Shown piece by piece: positions 40,529 to 47,079 of a stretch of DNA of 48,211 bases (position 1 is its first letter; every line of letters begins with the position of its first letter). This stretch comes from Gammaproteobacteria bacterium (GTDB taxonomy: Bacteria; Pseudomonadota; Gammaproteobacteria; DSM-19610). The position numbers and the translations under genes were made by a program. The stretch covers positions 1 to 48,211 of the forward strand of contig JAPHQV010000012.1 of assembly GCA_026197075.1 (NCBI GenBank). Reading direction: 5' to 3'. The notes under the pieces were generated by a model, which searched no databases, was not told where the DNA came from, and worked only from the letters and a program-made list of their open reading frames with translations.

Positions 40529-41725
40529 CTATACGCCCGCCGGTGGATCCTCCACGGCGAGGTAGTCGATACTGACGCGGTCGTCTGCCACCGGGCGGAA
40601 ACGGGTGTCGGCGAAGGCACGGTGCGCCGGATGATCGCGGTAGTTCGGGATCACGGCCTCGCTGGCGAAGCGCACCAGCCAGCAATGACGATACCGGGCA
40701 TCCGCCGCGACGGCATCACCGGTGAACACCCGCCGCACGCCGGGGATGGCGCTGAGGACCTTGCGCCCTTCCTGCATCATGTCCGCCACCCCGGCCTCGC
40801 CGGCCTCACTCAGGTTGTAGACGATCAGGTGTGCCACCTCGCGCCAGGGGCGCGCCTCGGCCAGCACCGCGTCCGCGCGGCCGGACCCGCCCCACAGCTC
40901 GATGCAGCGTTCGACCTCGGCGGCGATGGCCGCGCGCACACCCTTCACCAGGCCGGTGTAGCCGGCGCGCGGGTCGCTGTCGGCATTGGCGCGCATGCGC
41001 GCGGCGGCGGCATCGGCCAGGGCGGTGTAGTAGTTGATCTTGGTGACGCCGCGTTCGATCAGGGCGCGGAACTGGGCGTCGCTCAGGCCGGTGCCGCCGT
41101 GGATGACCAGGGGGATGCCGAGCCGTTCGTTGATGGCCGCCAGGCGCTCCAGGTCCAGGCGCGGTTCGCCGGCCATGCGGCCATGCACCGTACCGATGGA
41201 CACGGCCAGGAAATCCACGCCGCTGCGTTCCACGTACTCGGCGGCTTCCTCCGGTGAGGTATAGATCACTTCGCCGGGATGCTTCTCGGCATCCTCGCCC
41301 TCGACCCCGGCCACGTAGCCCAGTTCGCCTTCCACCGGCACCGCGCAGCCATGGGCCATGTCGACCACCGCGCGGGTACGGGCGATATTCTCCTCGAAGG
41401 GATGGGTGGAGGCATCCACCATGACGCCGGTGCAGCCGAGGTTGATGCCGCGGATGGCGGATTCCAGGCTGGCGCCATGGTCGAGGTGGATGGCGACCGG
41501 GATGCGCGTGCGCCGCGCCGCCGCCACGGTGGCGGCCATGGCCAGTTCGAAGTCGTAGTACTCGAAATGGGACTCGGCCAGGCTCAGGATGATGGGGGCC
41601 TGCTGCCGTTCGGCGGCATCGATGATGGCCTCCAGGAAGTCCAGGCTGACCAGGTCGAAGCCGCCCACCGCGTACTGGTGGTGGTAGGCGTGCTCCAGCA
41701 TGTCCCGCATGTTGACCAGCGCCAT
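40529..41725 (-). CDS. fba: Class II fructose-bisphosphate-type aldolase fused to a Dabb domain
   Basis: 398 residues. The first 285 form a zinc-dependent class II aldolase barrel of the ketose-bisphosphate family: HLDHG (80-84) with the zinc-binding His and catalytic Asp, VDAST, EGELGYVAGVE, GTVHG (zinc His181) and VIHGGTGLS (His209). Residues about 294-391 are a separate domain resembling the stress-responsive A/B-barrel (Dabb): VAHLIVYNL, IPGVRRVFTG, FASEAVIPNYRDHPAHRAF. Usual aldolases end near 285-350 without it. The aldolase would act in glycolysis or the Calvin cycle; the role of the Dabb part is unknown. The start is followed by MRDMLEHAYHHQYAVGGFD, normal for the family. Confidence 0.88.
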   Translation of the reverse strand: MALVNMRDMLEHAYHHQYAVGGFDLVSLDFLEAIIDAAERQQAPIILSLAESHFEYYDFELAMAATVAAARRTRIPVAIHLDHGASLESAIRGINLGCTGVMVDASTHPFEENIARTRAVVDMAHGCAVPVEGELGYVAGVEGEDAEKHPGEVIYTSPEEAAEYVERSGVDFLAVSIGTVHGRMAGEPRLDLERLAAINERLGIPLVIHGGTGLSDAQFRALIERGVTKINYYTALADAAAARMRANADSDPRAGYTGLVKGVRAAIAAEVERCIELWGGSGRADAVLAEARPWREVAHLIVYNLSEAGEAGVADMMQEGRKVLSAIPGVRRVFTGDAVAADARYRHCWLVRFASEAVIPNYRDHPAHRAFADTRFRPVADDRVSIDYLAVEDPPAGV

Positions 41726-41737
41726 GGTCGTGCTTCC

Positions 41738-41837
41738 TGCTTGGTGATGGTGGCGAACAGTACCGGCAGCTTCTCCGGCAGTTTCTGCACGTTGTCGATG
41801 ATAGTGTAGTTATTTATACCGAAGATGCCCTTGGCGA
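41738..41837 (-). pseudogene. C-terminal fragment of a CbbO/NorD-like von Willebrand protein
   Basis: The minus strand from 41837 reads GFAKGIFGINNYTIIDNVQK then LPEKLPVLFATITK, which resembles the extreme C-terminus of NorD/CbbO-type VWA proteins, where a glycine-tyrosine strand is followed by L-P-x-x-L-P and a short helix. Nothing of the rest of such a protein is found upstream, and the fragment has no stop of its own before entering the aldolase start region. It begins exactly at the stop of the hypothetical gene at 41843. CbbO occurs in Calvin-cycle gene clusters, which often also hold an aldolase. Confidence 0.45.
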
Positions 41838-41842
41838 AGCCG

Positions 41843-42157
41843 TCACTTGGTTTCGCCGTCAGTTTCGGCTTCGCCACCCCACCCGGTCGCCTTGGCACGA
41901 GCAATGGCTTCGTCATGAATTCGTTGATGGCGCTCACGCAGGTCCGGTGGCAAGTGGCTGACCATGCAACTGTACTTATCCCACTCCTGGTTGACCTTTT
42001 GCAGCAAGGCATCGATCCTGCCGAGATTCCATCCCTCGCAGGTTTCCGTTTCCGGGATAATCCCGAACACCCAGGCATCGCGAATGATCTTGCCAATGGT
42101 GGTCATGCCGCCATTTATTTCCTTGTCGAGGCCAACGTAGTGCTTCGATTTATCCAT
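41843..42157 (-). CDS. Conserved hypothetical protein
   Basis: 104 residues. It begins MDKSKHYVGLDKEINGGMTT and continues IGKIIRDAWVFGIIPETETC, EGWNLGRIDALLQKVNQEWD and LPPDLRERHQRIHDEAI. I recognise it as a conserved small cytoplasmic protein in related bacteria but know no function. The C-terminal ten residues (EAETDGETK) are poorly conserved in appearance and end at the junction with the CbbO/NorD-like fragment, so the tail may have been altered by rearrangement. Confidence 0.75.
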   Translation of the reverse strand: MDKSKHYVGLDKEINGGMTTIGKIIRDAWVFGIIPETETCEGWNLGRIDALLQKVNQEWDKYSCMVSHLPPDLRERHQRIHDEAIARAKATGWGGEAETDGETK

Positions 42158-42197
42158 GGTGCATCCTTCTTTGAAATTAACGCGTAAGCGCAGCTCT

Positions 42198-42496
42198 ACA
42201 GTGTCGATGAACGGGCAAGCTGCGGTAGATCGATGCTTTCTCGCACCGACCAGAGTAAGAGGAGTACAGATGAGCTATACGCAGACTATCCAGGAGGAAC
42301 GATACCAGATTTACGCGCTCAAGAAAGCCGGTCATATTCTGACGGAGATTGCCAAGGTCGTTGGGCGTGATCCGGGAACTGCCGCAACTTCCTCGCGGGG
42401 CGCACCCGCCTGGGGGGTGTTCCAGCTCTTGGCCATAGTCTGCTTCTTGGTGGTAACTGTAGGACTGCAGCGTAACGAGTTGCTATCCAACACTGT
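42198..42496 (+). mobile_element. Decayed IS30-family insertion sequence
   Basis: An ATG at 42270 opens MSYTQTIQEERYQIYALKKA then GHILTEIAKVVGRDP, the helix-turn-helix start of an IS30-family transposase, which breaks off after about 36 residues and continues in unrelated sequence. Imperfect terminal inverted repeats are visible: ACAGTGT at 42198-42204 followed by GATGAAC and GCTGCGGT, against ACACTGT at 42490-42496 whose reverse strand continues GGATAGCAAC and GCTGCAGT. The element is about 300 bases instead of about 1.1 kb, so most of the transposase is deleted and it cannot move alone. Confidence 0.6.
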
Positions 42497-42518
42497 GTGT
42501 GGGCTGACGCATTTACCG

Positions 42519-43454
42519 CTACTGGCCCCGTTCGGCTGATCCGCACAGCCGTTGCCGGGCCTGGTCACGGTCCACTTCCTGTCCCGAGGGCAGCGGAGCG
42601 GCGGGGTCGAACACCCAGGCCACCAGGTCCTGGTGGGTTTGCGCGGCGCCCGTGTAGCGGGTGAGCATGTGATAACCCCGTGGATAAAGGGCCATGCGCC
42701 AGGTACCCTGCGCAGGGTCGGGCATGCGCGCCAGCAGTTCGCAGACCGGTTCGGGCGGAATCACCTGGTCCTGCTCCCCATAAAGCAGCAGGGCCGGGCC
42801 CGGGAGGCGTGGCGCGGCCTGGAGTGCCGCGTCCATCAGGCGGGCAAGGCCATCGAGGGTATCCATGCGGTGGCGCTTGAGTACCAGCGGGTCCAGGCGC
42901 AGGCTGCGGATCACCGCCGGATCGTCGGTGGGTCGGATGCCCAGGTAGCGGGCGGCGCGGTTACCAATGGCCAGGCCGGGCGTGATCCGTGCCAGCAGGC
43001 GCAGGCCCTGGCGCTGGTACCAGGGCATGGTCTTCCGTGCCCAGATGGCCGGGGCGATGAGGGCCACTCCATCCACGGGCGGCGGCGGTTGCTCCGCCAT
43101 GGCCAGCAGGGCAACGGCCCCGCCCATGCTCTTGCCGATCAGATAGAAGGGGCTGTCCGGGTAGCGCTGGCGCAATAGTCGCGCCAGGGTGCGTGCGTCT
43201 GCCACCATGGGGGCATGGCCCGCCCAACGGCCGGCCCCGGCCGTGGCTCCGAAGCCACGCTGGTCATAGGCATAGAGGGCGATGCCGGCGTCTGCAAAGC
43301 TCTCGGCCAGGGGCTGGAAGGAACCCGCATAGTCGCCGAAGCCGTGCAGGGCGAGAACCACCGCCCGTGGCGTTCCCTGCGGTCCCCAGTGAGAAAGCGG
43401 TAAGCGGTAACCGTCGTCGGTCAGGACGTGGTCCGCCGCCAGACGTGCCTTCAA
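42519..43454 (-). CDS. Alpha/beta hydrolase, monoglyceride lipase or lysophospholipase type
   Basis: 311-residue serine hydrolase of the Hydrolase_4 group. Landmarks: VVLALHGFGDYAGSFQPLAE with the oxyanion HG, YDQRGFGAT, the nucleophile elbow IGKSMGGAVAL, and a catalytic Asp in LLLYGEQDQVIPPE with His in PRGYHMLTR. Cytoplasmic, no signal peptide. No ATG precedes the conserved start, so a TTG at 43454-43452 is proposed; it overlaps the stop of the upstream small gene (TTGA), implying coupling. The longer frame from 43778 would run through the small gene and is rejected. Confidence 0.83.
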   Translation of the reverse strand: MKARLAADHVLTDDGYRLPLSHWGPQGTPRAVVLALHGFGDYAGSFQPLAESFADAGIALYAYDQRGFGATAGAGRWAGHAPMVADARTLARLLRQRYPDSPFYLIGKSMGGAVALLAMAEQPPPPVDGVALIAPAIWARKTMPWYQRQGLRLLARITPGLAIGNRAARYLGIRPTDDPAVIRSLRLDPLVLKRHRMDTLDGLARLMDAALQAAPRLPGPALLLYGEQDQVIPPEPVCELLARMPDPAQGTWRMALYPRGYHMLTRYTGAAQTHQDLVAWVFDPAAPLPSGQEVDRDQARQRLCGSAERGQ

Positions 43455-43678
43455 TGGTGAAATTGCAGCAATCCCTTGAGTTTCGCGTTGCCGATCACAT
43501 GCAGTACGACGCCGACCGTGAAAAAGAAGAAGGCGGTGGCCGCGAGACTGGCCTTCATGATGCCGCTGTCTTCGCCAACTCCTGCATAGGTAAATGCGCC
43601 AACGGCGCAACCGGCCGCGGCCAGGTAGCAGAGCAGGGCGATGGTGAAGGTGATTTTCTGGCTCAGGGTTCTGGTCAT
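43451..43678 (-). CDS. Small membrane protein with two hydrophobic segments
   Basis: 75 residues with two membrane segments (FTIALLCYLAAAGCAVGAFT and ASLAATAFFFFTVGVVLHVI) and a short basic ends-in-His tail. No family recognised. It is first in a two-gene unit with the hydrolase, whose start overlaps its stop. Confidence 0.65.
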   Translation of the reverse strand: MTRTLSQKITFTIALLCYLAAAGCAVGAFTYAGVGEDSGIMKASLAATAFFFFTVGVVLHVIGNAKLKGLLQFHH

Positions 43679-44037
43679 GGAAGGACTCCGTTGCGCCTCG
43701 TGGAAGCGAAGATCGGGGCCATTCTAGCAGTTCGGGACAGAACAATTGCTGCTGGTGTTGAGGCGGGGAATTTGGCACACTGGCACGGTCTGCAGAGATG
43801 CCAATTCCGGGTTGATATTTATAGAATTCATATGGTTATTGCGGGTGCGCCAGGTTACGGGCGCGGCCGACGAATCCAAAAAGGCTCCCTTGCGGGGCCT
43901 TTTTTGATTCGCAGGGAACACCGGTGGCGAGCTCGGGAGAGCGACTATCCTTACGGTTCATGTGCCCGTCACGGGGCGCGTACGGTTTTTTCACATCTCA
44001 ATTCACCCCTTGACGGGAGCGATGGTGCCAACAGCCA
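43679..44037 (+). promoter_or_regulatory. Leader and promoter region of the decarboxylase gene
   Basis: About 360 bases between divergent genes. It contains a strong terminator-like hairpin at 43871-43911 although no plus-strand gene lies upstream. An Arg-rich frame from an ATG at 43831 runs through to 44041, ending in TGA that overlaps the decarboxylase ATG. A second GC stem, GCCC at 43963-43966 with GGGC near 43974, is followed by TACGGTTTTTT. Together this suggests an attenuated leader, but no promoter could be fixed. Confidence 0.4.
43871..43911. terminator. Long bidirectional terminator-like hairpin
   Basis: CGAATC (43871-43876) pairs with GATTCG (43906-43911), and AAAAAGGC (43878-43885) with GCCTTTTT (43897-43904), capped by CCC-TTGC-GGG. 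With its A-run and T-run it can act in both directions. Confidence 0.7.
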
Positions 44038-45201
44038 ATGAATAAGTCACAGCTACGCAGACATTTCAGCGATGTAGAGTGGGCCCGTATCCGTGCACTG
44101 GCGGATACCCAGCAGACCCCCTTCCTGGTGGTGCATCTGGATACGGTGCGCGCCAAGTACCAGGAGCTGCGGGAAGGCTTCCCGACCGCGAAGATCTACT
44201 ACGCGGTCAAGGCCAACCCGGCACCGGAGGTACTCAACCTGCTGGCGGGCCTGGGTTGCTGCTTCGATATCGCTTCGCGTTATGAGCTGGACCTGGTGAT
44301 GGGCCTGGGCGTGACGCCGGACCGCATCAGCTATGGCAACACCATCAAGAAGGCGGTGGACGTGCGCTATGCCTATGAGAAGGGCGTGCGGGTGTTTGCC
44401 AGTGATTCGGAAATGGATGTGCGCCGCATCGCGCGCGAGGCACCGGGTGCCCACCTGCACATCCGCGTGCTCACCGAGGGCACGGAAACCGCCGACTGGC
44501 CGCTGTCGCGCAAGTTCGGCTGCCAACAGGAAATGGTGGTGGATATGATCCTGCTGGCCCGCGACCTCGGCCTGGACCCTGCCGGGATCTCCTTCCATGT
44601 GGGTTCCCAGCAACGCGACCTCGGGGCCTGGGACGCGGCGCTGGCCAAGGTGAAATTCATCTTCGACAAGCTGGAATCCCATGGTGTGAAGCTGCGCCAG
44701 ATCAACATGGGCGGTGGCTTCCCGGCTCACTATGTCAACCGTACCCACGAGATCCCCCATTACTGCCAGGAGATCACCCGCTTCCTGCAGGAGGATTTCG
44801 GCGACGAGATGCCGGAGATCATGCTGGAGCCGGGCCGTTCCCTGGTGGGCGAGTCGGGGGTGATCGTCAGCGAGGTGGTGCTGATTTCCCGCAAGTCCCG
44901 CTACGGTCTGCACCGTTGGGTATACACCGACATCGGCGTGTTCGGTGGTCTGATCGAGACCCTGGGGGAGTCCATCAAGTACCCCATCTTCACCGAGCGC
45001 CAGGGCAAGCCGGAGGAAGCGGTGTTGTCAGGGCCTACCTGCGACAGCATGGACATCATGTACGAAGACAACAAGGTGCCCCTGCCCCTGTCCCTGGAGG
45101 AAGGCGACCGCCTGTACTGGTTGTCCACCGGCGCCTATACCACCAGCTACAGTTCCATTGCCTTCAACGGTTTTCCGCCGCTCAAGGCCTATTTCGTGTA
45201 G
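44038..45201 (+). CDS. Ornithine/lysine-type decarboxylase, alanine-racemase fold
   Basis: 387-residue PLP-dependent decarboxylase of fold type III, the group that includes eukaryotic-type ornithine decarboxylase and bacterial ornithine/lysine decarboxylases. PLP-binding Lys58 is in YYAVKANP; the phosphate-binding Gly loop is in MGGGFP and the family segment EPGRSLVGESG is present. GPTCDSMD near the C-terminus carries the active-site Cys and Asp contributed across the dimer. It would make putrescine (or cadaverine) as the first step of the polyamine pathway completed by the convergent speD-speE genes. No close ribosome binding site precedes the ATG. Ornithine against lysine preference cannot be settled from sequence reading. 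Confidence 0.92.
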   Translation: MNKSQLRRHFSDVEWARIRALADTQQTPFLVVHLDTVRAKYQELREGFPTAKIYYAVKANPAPEVLNLLAGLGCCFDIASRYELDLVMGLGVTPDRISYGNTIKKAVDVRYAYEKGVRVFASDSEMDVRRIAREAPGAHLHIRVLTEGTETADWPLSRKFGCQQEMVVDMILLARDLGLDPAGISFHVGSQQRDLGAWDAALAKVKFIFDKLESHGVKLRQINMGGGFPAHYVNRTHEIPHYCQEITRFLQEDFGDEMPEIMLEPGRSLVGESGVIVSEVVLISRKSRYGLHRWVYTDIGVFGGLIETLGESIKYPIFTERQGKPEEAVLSGPTCDSMDIMYEDNKVPLPLSLEEGDRLYWLSTGAYTTSYSSIAFNGFPPLKAYFV

Positions 45202-45207
45202 GGCGGC

Positions 45208-45229
45208 TTGTCGGGCTTCAGCCCGACAA
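45208..45229. terminator. Bidirectional hairpin between convergent genes
   Basis: TTGTCGGGC (45208-45216) and GCCCGACAA (45221-45229) form a perfect 9-bp stem with a TTCA loop between the ends of the decarboxylase and speE genes. There is no long T-run, but the position suits a shared terminator. Confidence 0.7.
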
Positions 45230-45235
45230 TGAAGA

Positions 45236-46090
45236 TTACACCGTCGCCAGCGCCTCCATCACATACTGCGGCAGCGCGAAGCTGGCGACGTGGATTTCCG
45301 GATTGTAATAGCGGGTCTTGACCCCGCTGGCCTCGAAACGTTGGCGCAGGCTGGCGGCGGTGTTCTGGCGCAGGGTCTCGTCATCCGTCGCCCAGACAAA
45401 GCACATGATCCCGCCGATGTAGGTGGGTACCGAGGCGCTGTAGAAATGCACGTCCTGGTAGAGGGGCTTGAGGCGCTTCTTCGAGGTGACCACTTCGCTC
45501 AACTGCATGAAGGCCACGCCGTTCTGGGCCACCATGATCCCGCCTTCGTTCAGGCACTTCTTCTCCGCGGCATAGAAATCCTTGGTGAACAGGGCCTCGC
45601 CGGGCCCGAAGGGATCGGTGGAATCGGAGATGATGACGTCGAACTTGTCCTGGCAGTTGCGCACGAATTCGGCACCATCGTTGATGACGATGTGGGCGCG
45701 GGGATCCTGGTAGGCACCGTCGGAATGGCGCGGCAGGAATTTGGTGCACAGGTCGATGACCGCCTGGTCGATCTCCACCTGGGTCACGGATTCGATGTTC
45801 GGGTGCTTCAGTACCTCGCGCAGGATGCCGCCGTCGCCACCACCGATGATCAGTACCTTGCGGGGGGCAGGGTGGGCGAACAGGGGCACATGCACCATCA
45901 TTTCGTGGTAGATGAACTCATCGCGCTCGGTGGTCTGGATGATGCCATCCAGGGCCATCACCCGTCCGAAGGAATCATTGCGGAAAATGATCAGTTCCTG
46001 GTGCTCGGTTTCGCTCTGAAACAGCACTTCGTCCTTCTTGAAGCACTGGGAATAATCGGAGTAGAGGTTTTCCTGGAAAAGATCAGCCAT
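45236..46090 (-). CDS. speE: Spermidine synthase
   Basis: 284 residues. Transfers an aminopropyl group from decarboxylated SAM to putrescine. Landmarks: LYSDYSQCFKKDEVLFQSET, MALDGIIQTTERDEFIYHEM, the SAM-binding LIIGGGDGGILREVLKHP, and the catalytic-site DSTDPFGPGEAL. Normal length. Its start overlaps the speD end by eight bases, so the pair is translationally coupled, with GAGGA upstream of the ATG. It uses putrescine that the convergent decarboxylase could supply. Confidence 0.96.
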   Translation of the reverse strand: MADLFQENLYSDYSQCFKKDEVLFQSETEHQELIIFRNDSFGRVMALDGIIQTTERDEFIYHEMMVHVPLFAHPAPRKVLIIGGGDGGILREVLKHPNIESVTQVEIDQAVIDLCTKFLPRHSDGAYQDPRAHIVINDGAEFVRNCQDKFDVIISDSTDPFGPGEALFTKDFYAAEKKCLNEGGIMVAQNGVAFMQLSEVVTSKKRLKPLYQDVHFYSASVPTYIGGIMCFVWATDDETLRQNTAASLRQRFEASGVKTRYYNPEIHVASFALPQYVMEALATV

Positions 46091-46571
46091 TCTGAATGCG
46101 TCCTCGCATGAGTTCCTGGATGTCCGACCGCGCGGGGCGGAAGGCCTGTTCGAATATGGGGAGAGATTCTACCGGATTTGCGTTGCCACACATAAATACA
46201 TCGAAGGCGGCATAGCCATATTCCGGCCAGGTGTGCACGCTGATGTGGGACTCCGCCAGCACCGCCACCCCGGAAATGCCGCCGTTGGGTGAGAAATGGT
46301 GCAGATGGATGTGCAGCAGGGTGGCGCCGCAGCGCTCCACGGCCTGGCGCAGGGTGGTCTCCATGAGCGCCAGGTCGTCGATGCCCGTGGCGCCCCACAG
46401 GTCGAGAATGAAATGGCTGCCGGCGAACTGGACCCCATCGCGACGGATGAAGTGATCCTGGGCGGGCGCGGCGCATTCCTGTTGGAAGGTCGGCCAGGGT
46501 CCGTGGCCCGCGGTTTCGCTGTCGGCCGGTTCGTGTATTGCCAGCCGGACGGCCTGCTTTCCTTTCGCCAT
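46083..46571 (-). CDS. speD: S-adenosylmethionine decarboxylase proenzyme
   Basis: 162 residues. Pyruvoyl enzyme that makes decarboxylated SAM for SpeE. Self-cleavage would occur between Glu107 and Ser108 (AESHISVHTWPE), Ser108 becoming the pyruvoyl group; His113 and Cys128 (MCGN) are the other processing and catalytic residues at the expected spacing. The N-terminal 50 residues are longer than in minimal bacterial SpeD. AGGAGG lies six bases from the second ATG (46571) of an ATGATG pair, so that start is preferred to 46574. First gene of the speD-speE operon. Confidence 0.94.
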   Translation of the reverse strand: MAKGKQAVRLAIHEPADSETAGHGPWPTFQQECAAPAQDHFIRRDGVQFAGSHFILDLWGATGIDDLALMETTLRQAVERCGATLLHIHLHHFSPNGGISGVAVLAESHISVHTWPEYGYAAFDVFMCGNANPVESLPIFEQAFRPARSDIQELMRGRIQNG

Positions 46572-46869
46572 CATGCTCCTCCTGTTGTGGATGGATGAGC
46601 GGGCCGCACACTGTAGGCATGCGGCCCCCGGGTTTCAAGGGGAGCACGGTAGTTCGCAACAGCGTAGAACATTTTCCCAAAATTGCGCGGCGTTCGTCGC
46701 GGATCTTCAGGCATTACCCATAATTGCTGTTTTTACAGCTGGTTGGGGCCGCGTCTCGGCACGCGCATTGAAATGCGGGAGGGGTTGGGGGAGAATGCCT
46801 AGCTTGCCTTGCAGCGCCGTGCGCTGCCGTGGTTCCTGGCGCCCCTCAGTGCATGAACCCACCCGTTAT

Positions 46870-46984
46870 GGTGACCTGTGCCGGTCCCCTCGCGACGACA
46901 GACTGTGAACCCCGTCAGGCCCGGAAGGGAGCAGCGGCAGCAGTGGACTCGGGCGCCGGGGTGTGGCTGGTGCAGGTTGCCACC
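46870..46984 (+). ncRNA. ffs: Signal recognition particle RNA (4.5S RNA)
   Basis: The core CAGGCCCGGAAGGGAGCAGC with its conserved GGAA tetraloop and symmetric internal loop is unmistakable for bacterial SRP RNA domain IV, followed by GCCGGGGTGTGGCTGG. The 5' end GGTGACCTG pairs with the 3' end CAGGTTGCCACC to close the long hairpin. It binds Ffh to target nascent membrane and secreted proteins. Location directly before dnaX is a frequent arrangement in gammaproteobacteria such as Pseudomonas. Exact ends are estimated to within a few bases. Confidence 0.93.
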
Positions 46985-47079
46985 TATTCCTCCCCGGGCC
47001 GCTGGCTTGGGTATAATCCCCGCTCAGCATGTTACCCTGACGGCAACGGCCGACGGGGCCGGTTCGAGAGCAGACGGCG

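Noticed and set aside
42332-42568. Minus-strand frame across the IS30 remnant as a second transposase piece
   Set aside because: It runs into the hydrolase 3' end and I could not match it to any transposase; it is treated as part of the decayed element.
43772-43794. Sigma-54 promoter (TTGGCAC...TGGCACGGTCTGCA) before the decarboxylase
   Set aside because: The GG and GC elements are 10 bases apart instead of 12, and the other GG has no GC partner.
44022-44045. Seven-codon upstream frame (MVPTANE) overlapping the decarboxylase start
   Set aside because: Its GGGAG is only two bases from the ATG, too close for a normal ribosome binding site; the longer overlapping frame is a better candidate.
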